A stretch of 64,000 nucleotides of DNA from Erysipelotrichaceae bacterium. Lineage in GTDB: Bacteria; Bacillota_I; Bacilli_A; Erysipelotrichales; Erysipelotrichaceae. The position numbers were made by a program, and so were the translations under genes. Every line of letters begins with the position of its first letter. The stretch's first letter is position 1. The notes under the pieces are model-generated. The model worked only from the letters and a program-made list of their open reading frames with translations, did not search any database and was not told the DNA's origin. The stretch is taken from NCBI GenBank assembly GCA_017428765.1, contig JAFRQF010000032.1, positions 56,229 through 120,228 of the forward strand, read 5' to 3'. This document shows, in pieces, positions 16,715-24,753 of the stretch.

Positions 16715-17871
16715 AAAACACATTTGAAAACGGAATACTTACGATCTTCCCTGAAGACAGTATCGACACCAACAATGCCGAGGCGGTCGGCGCTGAGATC
16801 GCCGCGATCCGTGCAGAACATCCGGAAGGCAAGCTCGTCCTGGACATGGATGATCTGAGGTACATCTCCTCTGCCGGGCTCAGACAGATCCTGAAACTGA
16901 AAAAGAAAGAGAAGGACTTTGCGATCATCAACTGTTCTTCGGAGGTCTATGAGATCTTTGAAATGACCGGTTTTGCGGAAATGATGGATATCTCCAAAGG
17001 TTTCCGCAAGATGTCGGTGGAAGGCTGCGAAGTGATCGGTGAAGGTTCCAACGGTATCGTCTACCGTCTCAATCCGGATACTATCATCAAAGTCTACAAA
17101 CACGCTGACGCTCTTGAAGACATCAAGAGAGAACGCGACCTGGCAAGAAGAGCTCTGGTCATGGGCATCAATACGGCGATCCCGTTCGACGTAGTCAAGG
17201 TCGGCGACAAGTACGGTTCCGTCTTTGAACTGCTTTCTGCCAAATCGCTGACCAAGCTCATCGTCGCCGAACCGGAAAACAGAGAAAAATACGTCAAGGT
17301 CTTTGCGGATATGCTGAAAGAGATCCACGAGACGGACGTCAAGGAAGGACTTCTTCCGAGCGCGAAAGCGGAGACGATGCGCCGCATCGAATGGCTCAAG
17401 GATCATCTGCCTCAAAAGACCTATGAAAAGTTACACAAGATGGTCGAGGATATCCCGGAGTCCAATAAGATGATACATGGCGACTATCACACCAACAACG
17501 TCCATTACGCCAATGGCGAAGCGATACTGATCGACATGGATACCCTGTCGACAGGCAATCCGGTCTTTGAATTCTCTTCGATCTATCTGGCCTTCCGCGG
17601 TTTCGGTGAACTTGATCACAAAGGCGTGGAAGACTTCCTGATGATCGACTGGGACAATGCCCAATACATCCTGGAAAAGCTCTTTGACTTCTACTTCGAA
17701 GGCAAGGATGCGGCCTATAAGGAAGACGTCTTACATAAGGCGATGGTCTTAGGCTATGCCAGAGTCTTAAGAAGGACGATCAAGAGGAAACCGGACGCAA
17801 AAGAAGAGATCGAATACTATAGGAAACAGCTGATCGAATACGTCGATAAAGTTGATTCCCTGGCGATCTGA
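16711..17871 (+). CDS. STAS domain fused to APH-like kinase
   Basis: 386 residues. Residues 1-95 are a STAS domain with YISSAGLRQIL (phospho-site Ser). From about 108 an aminoglycoside-phosphotransferase-like kinase follows: GEGSNGIVYRL loop, lysine in IIKVYK, catalytic MIHGDYHTNN (~255-264) and metal motif LIDMDTLS (~272-279). It resembles the TIGR02172 group of APH-like proteins. The fusion couples a partner-switch input to a small-molecule or protein kinase; its substrate is unknown. Last gene of a tightly overlapping operon, followed by a clear terminator. Confidence 0.75.
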   Translation: MKNTFENGILTIFPEDSIDTNNAEAVGAEIAAIRAEHPEGKLVLDMDDLRYISSAGLRQILKLKKKEKDFAIINCSSEVYEIFEMTGFAEMMDISKGFRKMSVEGCEVIGEGSNGIVYRLNPDTIIKVYKHADALEDIKRERDLARRALVMGINTAIPFDVVKVGDKYGSVFELLSAKSLTKLIVAEPENREKYVKVFADMLKEIHETDVKEGLLPSAKAETMRRIEWLKDHLPQKTYEKLHKMVEDIPESNKMIHGDYHTNNVHYANGEAILIDMDTLSTGNPVFEFSSIYLAFRGFGELDHKGVEDFLMIDWDNAQYILEKLFDFYFEGKDAAYKEDVLHKAMVLGYARVLRRTIKRKPDAKEEIEYYRKQLIEYVDKVDSLAI

Positions 17872-17895
17872 CCTGCATCATGCAGGTCTTTTTGT
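17871..17895 (+). terminator. Terminator of the signalling operon
   Basis: ACCTGCAT and ATGCAGGT form an 8-bp stem at 17871-17887, followed by CTTTTTG. It begins at the last base of the STAS-kinase stop codon. Confidence 0.85.
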
Positions 17896-17896
17896 T

Positions 17897-17927
17897 TGAT
17901 TAAAAGACAGGCACGAAAGTGCCTGTC
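17897..17927 (-). terminator. Terminator of the GTPase-nuclease gene
   Basis: Perfect 9-bp stem GACAGGCAC / GTGCCTGTC with a GAAA loop (17906-17927). Read on the minus strand it is followed by TTTTAATC, placed 22 bases beyond the stop of the leftward gene. Confidence 0.85.
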
Positions 17928-17949
17928 ATATCAGATAACGATAAAGCGA

Positions 17950-20382
17950 TCAGCGATCGAGCAGTTCCTTGAGTTCCGCCAGCGGACGGTTGGACATCTT
18001 TTCGGTATGCGTCATATTCTTACGCATATTGGAATATCTTGCCAGGAATTCCCTGGAAGAAAGACGGAAGGCATCGGAAGAGAAGACCGACAGCTGTTCA
18101 AGGGCATCGGACGTGACGACAATGATGCGATACTTGTCGGAAAGTTCCTTGGATCTTTCTTCGATATACATATCGGCCGTCTGTCCGGTCTTGGTGTAGA
18201 CGATCGTGATGTTGTCCCTCTCACTGATGCCAACTTTGGAAGAATCCTGCAGATAGGCATCAAAGACCAGAACACAGGAAGCGGAGACATAGCCGGAAAA
18301 ATCGCAGATCAGATCGATGACTTTCTCTCTTGCCATGACAAGATTATCTAATGGCGCATCATCCAGGGCATGTAAGACATTGTAGCCGTCGATCAGATAC
18401 AGCAGTTCCTTAGGCGGAGCATAGGAGACTTTCCTTTCTTCGTCTTTTTCTTTTCTCGTTTCGATGAAACGCGGACGCGGTTTGTATAAGGAGTTCCAGA
18501 CACGCTTGAGTTCTTCCTCGTTGACCGTGCGCGGATTGTGTTTTACCGGCGGAGTATAATCGGCGAAGTAATTGCGTAACTCCATATGCATATTCTCTTC
18601 GACCTCTTCCGGTGGGATATAGGTACCGGCACCGTTCCTGGTGAAGATGGAACCGACCGGCTTGGATACATCATTTGTATAGTCATAACCGATGTCGCGA
18701 ATCACTTTCTCTTCCTCGTGGCAGCGGTCAAAGAAGGTGCCTTCGATGTTGGAAGAGAAGTCATCGCGGAAGCGGTTCTTCAAAGCCAGGATGAGATCGT
18801 TGTAGGCGAGCTTGGGGATCTTGGCCATGATCATATCTTCTTCGATATCGAAGAGATACTGCTGGGAAGAAAGCTGTGAGATGATGCCGCTTTGCGTCTT
18901 TGCGTCTGAGCTGATGGAGATAAGATAATACGGCTCCAGCAGATAGGACTTTCCCTTATATAAGGCGTGACGGATGGCCCGGTTGAGGGCCTGCACGAGG
19001 TCACCGCCTTCGGTGTGCTTGAGATGGGTGCGGATATCGATGATCTCGATCTGCGTCTTATCCAAGCGTGAGTCCGTCAGTAAGCCGCATGGGATGTAAT
19101 GTTCCAGATAATCCAGTAAGACGGAGAATTCCTTTTTTGCCTTGATGCGATAGGTCTCGGCAGGACTTAACCTCACCAATACTTCCGCATAATGGCGCAG
19201 CGGTTCATAGTGACCGACGCCATAGACTTCCTCTTCGATCGCTTCCCTGTATTCGATCAGAGGCCTCGAGAAAGAGACGTCGATCGAAAAGCGGTTTTTG
19301 ATCAGGTCTTTGATGAAATCCTTCTGCAGTTCACCGATCAGATCGATGGTGACTTCATCTTTCAAAGTCAGATGCAGTTCCGGAAACTCATCGTTGAGTG
19401 TACCGATACGGCGGTAAAGCTCATTGGGATCAAGATCGGACAAAAGGGTATAGGAAAGCGTATCGAGCTTTCTTCTTTCCTCGTTCAGCATCGAAGGCAG
19501 CCAGGTACCGGCTTTCAGTCCCTGCAGTCCCTTGACGGCACATAAGTCGCTTCCTTTGACTTCATTGACCTGGACCGGCTTACTTCCGTTGAACTGGACG
19601 AGTTCCGAGATCTTATAGTCACTTATGACATCGCGGTTTTTCAAGGTCCCGGAAAAGACCTTGAGGTGGGCATAGTCATCGATTTTGAAGATATAGGCTT
19701 TGAAATGTGAGGATGTGTTCTGCAGGACGATATAGCGGTAGATGAAATCTAAGAGCGCATCGATCCCTTCTTCATGTAAGGCACTGCCGGCAAAGACCGG
19801 GAAAAGAAGTCCGTCCTTCAGATCGGAGATGATGTAACGATCATCGATGAAAGAATCATTGAGATAGTCTTCCAAAGCTTCCTCATGATTGAGGGCGGAA
19901 GCTTCAAAGATCTGATCGTGAAGACAGACGTTAGAATCCAGATGTCTGGAAAGATCTTCGAGATTCTCCTGTATCGAACGGTGGGAGATGTCGGTCTTGT
20001 TCAAGAAGATCAGGATCGGGATACGGAGACTTTTGAGATAGGAGAAGCGCCGTATCGTATCGGCAGGTACCGGAGCACTTGCGTCGATGATCAGGATCGC
20101 CGCATCGAGGATCTCGTAGCTTCGCTCGACCTCTCCGGCAAAGTCCAGATGGCCCGGCGTATCGACATAGACATAGTTTTTATCTTTATAGGAAAAACGG
20201 GCCTGTTTCGTATAGACAGTGATGCCTTTTCTTCTTTCGAAGCTGTCGTAATCCAGAAAGGAGTCTTCATGGTCGACCCGGCCGATGTTACGTATCGCAC
20301 CGCACTTGTGGAGCATCGCTTCCGACAGGGTGGTCTTGCCGGCATCGACATGGGCATAGGCACCGATGATGATCGCACTCAT
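17950..20382 (-). CDS. Tet(M)-like ribosomal GTPase fused to YacP/Rae1-like NYN nuclease
   Basis: 810 residues from ATG 20382, which follows GGAGACAAGCC; an ATG 27 bases upstream lacks such a site. Residues 1-640 resemble elongation-factor-like ribosomal protection proteins: G1 AHVDAGKTT, switch RRKGITV, G3 DTPGH and G4 NKTD. From ~660 to the end is a complete YacP-type NYN domain: LIDGYNVLHAL, VLVFDAY, TADMYIEE and VTSDALEQ, with the acidic residues of the nuclease site. In Bacillus the stand-alone YacP homologue Rae1 cleaves mRNA in the ribosomal A site. A factor carrying both parts could bind the A site and cut mRNA there; that is inference. Monocistronic, with its own terminator. Confidence 0.85.
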   Translation of the reverse strand: MSAIIIGAYAHVDAGKTTLSEAMLHKCGAIRNIGRVDHEDSFLDYDSFERRKGITVYTKQARFSYKDKNYVYVDTPGHLDFAGEVERSYEILDAAILIIDASAPVPADTIRRFSYLKSLRIPILIFLNKTDISHRSIQENLEDLSRHLDSNVCLHDQIFEASALNHEEALEDYLNDSFIDDRYIISDLKDGLLFPVFAGSALHEEGIDALLDFIYRYIVLQNTSSHFKAYIFKIDDYAHLKVFSGTLKNRDVISDYKISELVQFNGSKPVQVNEVKGSDLCAVKGLQGLKAGTWLPSMLNEERRKLDTLSYTLLSDLDPNELYRRIGTLNDEFPELHLTLKDEVTIDLIGELQKDFIKDLIKNRFSIDVSFSRPLIEYREAIEEEVYGVGHYEPLRHYAEVLVRLSPAETYRIKAKKEFSVLLDYLEHYIPCGLLTDSRLDKTQIEIIDIRTHLKHTEGGDLVQALNRAIRHALYKGKSYLLEPYYLISISSDAKTQSGIISQLSSQQYLFDIEEDMIMAKIPKLAYNDLILALKNRFRDDFSSNIEGTFFDRCHEEEKVIRDIGYDYTNDVSKPVGSIFTRNGAGTYIPPEEVEENMHMELRNYFADYTPPVKHNPRTVNEEELKRVWNSLYKPRPRFIETRKEKDEERKVSYAPPKELLYLIDGYNVLHALDDAPLDNLVMAREKVIDLICDFSGYVSASCVLVFDAYLQDSSKVGISERDNITIVYTKTGQTADMYIEERSKELSDKYRIIVVTSDALEQLSVFSSDAFRLSSREFLARYSNMRKNMTHTEKMSNRPLAELKELLDR

Positions 20383-20452
20383 GGCTTGTCTCCTTTCTTT
20401 TACACACAACTAATTGTATTATGAAACACCATCGAAAAAGGAAGAAAAAGAT

Positions 20453-20495
20453 CTTTACGGGACCCGTAAAGAAGAAGGAAAGAAAATGATATAAT
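20453..20495 (+). promoter_or_regulatory. Palindrome and -10 element upstream of the cation transporter gene
   Basis: CTTTACGGGACCCGTAAAG (20453-20471) is a perfect 9+1+9 inverted repeat. TATAAT lies at 20490-20495, so the palindrome covers the place of the -35 element. This is a plausible operator, perhaps for a metal-responsive repressor. The -10 is only 11 bases before the ATG, so the transcript would be nearly leaderless. Confidence 0.5.
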
Positions 20496-20506
20496 CAGTT
20501 AAGAAT

Positions 20507-21616
20507 ATGAAAGATACATCAAGAAATGCACAGATCGTAAAATACAATCTCATCGGTATCGTCGCCAATATCGTTTTGTCCGTCAGCAAGTTCATCATCG
20601 GTTCCTTAGCCAATTCGGGAGCGGTCGTTCTCGATGCGATCAACTCTTTTGCCGATGTGATCTTTTCGGCACTGATCCTGATCTTTGCGAAGCTCTCACA
20701 AAGGGAAGCCGATGAGAAACATCCTTTCGGCTACGGCAGACTGGAATATCTGTGTTCGGTCATCATCACGATGCTGATACTGGCGATCGGTTTCCGTTCC
20801 TTATACGATGCGATCGTTTCGATCATCCATCCGGAAGAAGCACCGGAATACAACTTCCTTCTGATCTCCATCATGATCATTTCCTTGGTAAGTAAGTATT
20901 TCCTTGGCAACGCATTGAAACAGAAAGGCCGGGAACTCAATTCGGAAGCTCTGGAAGCAGCCGGTGTCGACAACCTTTCCGATGCCTGGGTCGCGATCGC
21001 GGTACTTGTCTCCATCGTCATCTTTAAGATCTTCCATTTCTCGATCGAAAGCTATCTTTGCGTAGGCATCTCCGGGCTGATCATCAAATCGGGCATCGAG
21101 ATGTTATCGGGATCGATGACCAAAGTCGTCGGCGAACCGGCAGATCCGGAATTCCGCAAGAAGATATTACGAGCGATCTTCTTGGAGGAAGGGGTGTATA
21201 ACGTGTCTTCTCTGATCATCCACAATTACGGGGAAGGCAACTACATCGGTTCGGTCGATATTGAAGTCGATGAGAAGATGACAGCCAGACAGATCGCCGA
21301 TCTGACCAGAAGACTGAAAAGAAAAGTGGCGGAACTGGGTATGACCTTGACTTCCGTTGGCATCTCAGGGACCACCGCACATGATCCCAAGGCTGATGAG
21401 ATCTGGGACAAGATCCTGCTGGCGACCTTGAAACACAAGAACATCGTCCATGCCCATTCCTTTACCGTCGACTTCAAAAAGAAGTCCATCCATTTCACGG
21501 TCGTACAGGATTATGGCGCTGCCGATAAGGACAAGGATCTGCAGCAGCTCAAGGAAGAGGTCGAAAAGCTCCTCCCGGGCATGAAGATCTCCATCGCGAC
21601 GGCGATCAACGCATAA
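20507..21616 (+). CDS. Cation diffusion facilitator transporter
   Basis: 369 residues with six membrane helices in the first ~215 and a cytoplasmic C-terminal domain. The metal-site motifs are present: DAINSFADV in TM2 and VDNLSDAWVA in TM5, together with the conserved HPFGYGRLEY loop. CDF proteins export Zn, Fe, Mn or Co in exchange for protons. The C-terminal extension (to 369) is longer than in FieF-type members and carries a second ~80-residue domain. The metal is not determined. The perfect palindrome upstream may be its operator. The SGNH hydrolase gene follows after nine bases. Confidence 0.88.
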   Translation: MKDTSRNAQIVKYNLIGIVANIVLSVSKFIIGSLANSGAVVLDAINSFADVIFSALILIFAKLSQREADEKHPFGYGRLEYLCSVIITMLILAIGFRSLYDAIVSIIHPEEAPEYNFLLISIMIISLVSKYFLGNALKQKGRELNSEALEAAGVDNLSDAWVAIAVLVSIVIFKIFHFSIESYLCVGISGLIIKSGIEMLSGSMTKVVGEPADPEFRKKILRAIFLEEGVYNVSSLIIHNYGEGNYIGSVDIEVDEKMTARQIADLTRRLKRKVAELGMTLTSVGISGTTAHDPKADEIWDKILLATLKHKNIVHAHSFTVDFKKKSIHFTVVQDYGAADKDKDLQQLKEEVEKLLPGMKISIATAINA

Positions 21617-21625
21617 GGAGATCAC

Positions 21626-22306
21626 ATGTCATTCAAAGAAAAGATCACACACTTCTTTCTGAAATATATGGCGGTGCCTAAGACTCCGGAATATGTCTCA
21701 GACAGGATCCATATCGCCTGCATCGGCGATTCGATCACCTTTGGCGCTGGCGTCAACGGCAAAAAAGGAGAGACCTGGGAATATTTCCTCAATGAAAAAC
21801 TGGGAGACAGATATCAGGTGCTCAATTACGGCATCTCTGCCAGGACCTTACAGGATGAAGGGGATTATCCCTACACTGCCGATAAATTCTATAAGATCTC
21901 CAAAGATAACAGGATCGATACCTATCTGATCATGTTGGGGACCAACGATGTCAAACCATATAACTTCAACGAAGATCGCTATAAAAAGGAGCTTCATGCC
22001 TTTGTGAAGGAATACAAAGAACTGCCATGGCATCCGCAGGTCATACTGATGAGCGTCCCGCAGGTCTTTGAAGACAGAAACAGCGGGGTCGTCGGCTTTG
22101 ATATCGACAAAGACAATATCGCTTCTGTTCAGCAGCTGATCAAAGAAGAAGCGAAAAAAGAAAAGATCCCTTGTATCGATCTGTATGCCTATACAAAAGA
22201 TAAGGAAGACTGGTTCGTGGACGGCGTCCATCCCAACAAAAAAGGAAATGAAGAGATTGCCGCCTATATCTTTCAGCAGTTGGAGATCCTTCATTCCGTT
22301 CTCTAA
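21626..22306 (+). CDS. SGNH/GDSL-family hydrolase
   Basis: 226 residues without a signal peptide. The catalytic blocks are GDSITFGAG (Ser near 33), LNYGISA, LGTNDVK and DGVHPNKKG (Asp-His). Family members are esterases, lipases, acyltransferase relatives or carbohydrate deacetylases. The substrate cannot be told from sequence. It follows the cation transporter closely with a good AAGGAG site, so they are probably co-transcribed, and a terminator lies just downstream. Confidence 0.88.
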   Translation: MSFKEKITHFFLKYMAVPKTPEYVSDRIHIACIGDSITFGAGVNGKKGETWEYFLNEKLGDRYQVLNYGISARTLQDEGDYPYTADKFYKISKDNRIDTYLIMLGTNDVKPYNFNEDRYKKELHAFVKEYKELPWHPQVILMSVPQVFEDRNSGVVGFDIDKDNIASVQQLIKEEAKKEKIPCIDLYAYTKDKEDWFVDGVHPNKKGNEEIAAYIFQQLEILHSVL

Positions 22307-22313
22307 TTAAAAC

Positions 22314-22345
22314 AAGCCCTTCACGTTTCCGCAAAGGGTTTTTAT
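22314..22345 (+). terminator. Terminator after SGNH hydrolase
   Basis: AAGCCCTT (22314-22321) pairs with AAGGGTTT (22334-22341), followed by TTA. The stem includes one G-U pair. Confidence 0.65.
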
Positions 22346-22512
22346 TGGAACGGAGGCCAAATAGTTAAATGATCAGGAGCTTAGCTTAATGACGCTGAGC
22401 TAGGCCGGTGGATGCTTATTTACGGCAAAACGATCATGGTCTTTCTTCATAATATGTACATCCGATACCCGGCTTACAACGGTTCAGATCAAAAAAGGGA
22501 TGCCTGTAATGC

Positions 22513-22546
22513 ATAAAAAAAGAAGCAGCTTCTTTTGAAGCTGCCC
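22513..22546 (-). terminator. Terminator of the leader-SH3 gene
   Basis: Perfect 8-bp stem GCAGCTTC / GAAGCTGC (22525-22544) with a four-base loop. On the minus strand it is followed by TTCTTTTTTT. It lies directly after the leftward small gene. Confidence 0.9.
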
Positions 22547-22557
22547 TCTTGTGATGA

Positions 22558-22833
22558 TTATTTGAGCGTAAATTCTACCCAGGTACCGTCGTTAGCGATC
22601 CACTTATCGGTATCGATCCTGTACCAGATATATCCTTCATTCTGTACGATCTCATAGACATCGTAAGTAGCAGGAGCGTTGGTCTGACCCATCAGCTTGG
22701 AATTCTTGGAATAAGAATTACGGATGTTCAGGTTGGTGGTAACGACTTTGGCGCGGCCGATCACATATAAGTTGGCACGACCACCGGCAACTGCATCAAG
22801 TTCATCATCGTTCAATAATGCTTTTTCTGACAT
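22558..22833 (-). CDS. Double-glycine leader peptide fused to bacterial SH3 domain
   Basis: 91 residues from ATG 22833, eight bases after GGAG; the ATGs further upstream lack this. The N-terminus MSEKALLNDDELDAVAGG is a typical double-glycine leader as used by bacteriocins and Nif11-like precursors, cut after GG (17-18) by a C39-peptidase ABC exporter. The remaining ~73 residues match an SH3b domain (LNIRNSYSKNSKLMG, then YIWYRI and WVEF). SH3b domains bind cell-wall peptides. So this may be a secreted wall-binding miniprotein or bacteriocin-like effector. No exporter or immunity gene is in the window. Single gene with its own terminator. Confidence 0.7.
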   Translation of the reverse strand: MSEKALLNDDELDAVAGGRANLYVIGRAKVVTTNLNIRNSYSKNSKLMGQTNAPATYDVYEIVQNEGYIWYRIDTDKWIANDGTWVEFTLK

Positions 22834-22934
22834 GATTTTCATCTCCTTGCATCTCAAAGCTTAACGCTATGATCGAATTCATTATATCATTGAAATAGAG
22901 ACACAAATCAAGCCATAGAATAAAGGGGTTGTCT

Positions 22935-24707
22935 ATGAGACTGCATAATGATGATCTGCAGATGATCTGCAAACTGATGTTCCGCTTGCTGCCTGTACAG
23001 GTACTTTTGGCGATGGCATCTGCCGTAAACAGCATCGTATCGAGCTATTTTGCGACCAATTACGTGGGAATGGAAGCGATGAGCGCGGTAGGGCTTTACT
23101 CGCCGATCTGGATGTTACTGGGGGCGATCGCCAATCTGATCGCCGGGGGCTGTGCGATCCTGTGCGGCAAGAGCCTGGGCGCCAATGATTCGAAGAAACT
23201 GCAGCAGGTCTTTTCTCTGGACCTGGCGCTGGCCTTCCTGGCAGCGGCTGTTTTTACCGTTTTGACGCTTTGTATCTCCCTGTTTCATCTTTCGGGCATG
23301 TTTACTGCCGACGTCAGCCTCTGGCCGGCATTCGAGCGCTATGTCGCAGGTATGGCCATCGGTATCATCCCGTACTTCCTATACAACCAGTTCCCGGTCT
23401 ATCTGACCAGTGAAAATAAAGGCAACATGACGATACTGGCTTCGATCGTCTATATCATCGTCAACCTTGTGCTGAACATCCTGTTTGTGAAAGTGCTGCA
23501 TATGGAAGAATTCGGTCTGGCTCTTTCTTCCGCCATCGGCATGTGGATCTTCATGGCTGTGGAAGCCTATCACTTCTTTACGAAAGACGCGCATCTCAAG
23601 ATCGCTTTCGATGTCATCCCCTGGAAGCAGGGAACGGAAGTTTTCCGCATCGGTTTTCCGGGTGCCGCTTCCTATATCTACCAGACGCTGCGCGGTCTGA
23701 TACTCAACCGTCTGCTGGAAAGCTTCTGCGCTGCCGGAAGTCTTTCCGCTTTTGCCCTGGCCAACAATGTGATGTCCATATTCTGGGCACTTCCGGCCGG
23801 CATGGCCAATGTTTCCAGACTCATGTTTTCGGTGAGTCACGGGGAAGAAGACAGGCAGGGCCTTGTGGGCACCATGAAGGTGATGTTCCGTTACTTCATC
23901 CCGCTGATGTGCATCGTCGATGCGGCGATCATCGTTTCTTCGCCGGTCATCACATCGCTGTTTGTCAAAGACATCGCATCTCCGGCTTTTGCGATGACGG
24001 TCTCAGGCCTTCGTATCCTGCCTTTATGCATGCCTCTTTCGATCATCCTCATGCATTTCACGGCCTATGGTCAGGTCTCGGGCAAGAGCGTATTCGTCAA
24101 TATCGCTTCCATACTGGACGGCGTAGTCTGCGTCGCCGGCTTTTCTATGCTGCTGGTACATCCTTTGCAGATCAACGGCATCTATATCGCCAACGTATTG
24201 AACAGCGTCGTGACGACCCTGTTTGTCGTTTTATATGCGATGTTCAAACTGAAAAGGATGCCGAGGAACACGGAAGATCTGATGGTGATACCGGATTCCT
24301 TCGGTGTCACAAAAGACGAGAGGATCGACATCAGCGTGAAGTCGATGGAAGAAGTCATCGAAGTCTCAAAACGGGTACAGGACTTCTGTCTTGAAAAAGG
24401 CATCGACTCCAAGCGCGCCTACCTGGCAGGCCTGTGCATGGAAGAGATGGCCGGCAATATCGTCGAACACGGTTTTGTCAAAGATAAGAAGAAACACAGT
24501 ATCGACATCCGTGTCGCACATAAAAATGACAAGATCATCCTTCGCATCAAGGATGACTGCATTCCTTTTGATCCGAAAGAAAGAAACAAACTGGAAAACG
24601 GCGATGATCTGACAAAGAACATCGGTATCCGCATGATCTATCAGATCATGAAGGACATCGATTATCAGAACATGTTGGGCATCAACGTTCTGACCATATC
24701 CGTATAG
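22935..24707 (+). CDS. MATE-family transporter fused to RsbW-like ATPase domain
   Basis: 590 residues from ATG 22935; a TTG two codons earlier is less likely. Twelve membrane helices (to ~445) follow the MATE plan. The C-terminal ~140 residues are an anti-sigma-type GHKL kinase domain with CMEEMAGNIVEHGF (N-box) and IKDDCIPFDP (G1-like box). The fusion suggests that transport is linked to a STAS/phosphatase partner switch, possibly that at 13.9-17.9 kb. The transported substrate is unknown. Divergent from the SH3 miniprotein gene. Confidence 0.8.
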   Translation: MRLHNDDLQMICKLMFRLLPVQVLLAMASAVNSIVSSYFATNYVGMEAMSAVGLYSPIWMLLGAIANLIAGGCAILCGKSLGANDSKKLQQVFSLDLALAFLAAAVFTVLTLCISLFHLSGMFTADVSLWPAFERYVAGMAIGIIPYFLYNQFPVYLTSENKGNMTILASIVYIIVNLVLNILFVKVLHMEEFGLALSSAIGMWIFMAVEAYHFFTKDAHLKIAFDVIPWKQGTEVFRIGFPGAASYIYQTLRGLILNRLLESFCAAGSLSAFALANNVMSIFWALPAGMANVSRLMFSVSHGEEDRQGLVGTMKVMFRYFIPLMCIVDAAIIVSSPVITSLFVKDIASPAFAMTVSGLRILPLCMPLSIILMHFTAYGQVSGKSVFVNIASILDGVVCVAGFSMLLVHPLQINGIYIANVLNSVVTTLFVVLYAMFKLKRMPRNTEDLMVIPDSFGVTKDERIDISVKSMEEVIEVSKRVQDFCLEKGIDSKRAYLAGLCMEEMAGNIVEHGFVKDKKKHSIDIRVAHKNDKIILRIKDDCIPFDPKERNKLENGDDLTKNIGIRMIYQIMKDIDYQNMLGINVLTISV

Positions 24708-24724
24708 ATCCGCTTTGTCTGATG

Positions 24725-24744
24725 GTACCTGAAGGTACTACAAT
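24725..24744 (+). promoter_or_regulatory. Palindrome abutting a -10-like element
   Basis: GTACCTGAAGGTAC (24725-24738) is a perfect inverted repeat with a two-base centre, directly followed by TACAAT (24739-24744). It lies between the MATE gene and the lipoprotein gene and could be an operator; the -10 would be just nine bases from the ATG. Confidence 0.4.
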
Positions 24745-24753
24745 GAAAGAAAG

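Noticed and set aside
17950..20382. Tetracycline resistance gene
   Set aside because: The GTPase part resembles Tet(M)-type proteins, but the C-terminal NYN nuclease and chromosomal, single-gene setting argue for a housekeeping or stress role; resistance cannot be claimed.
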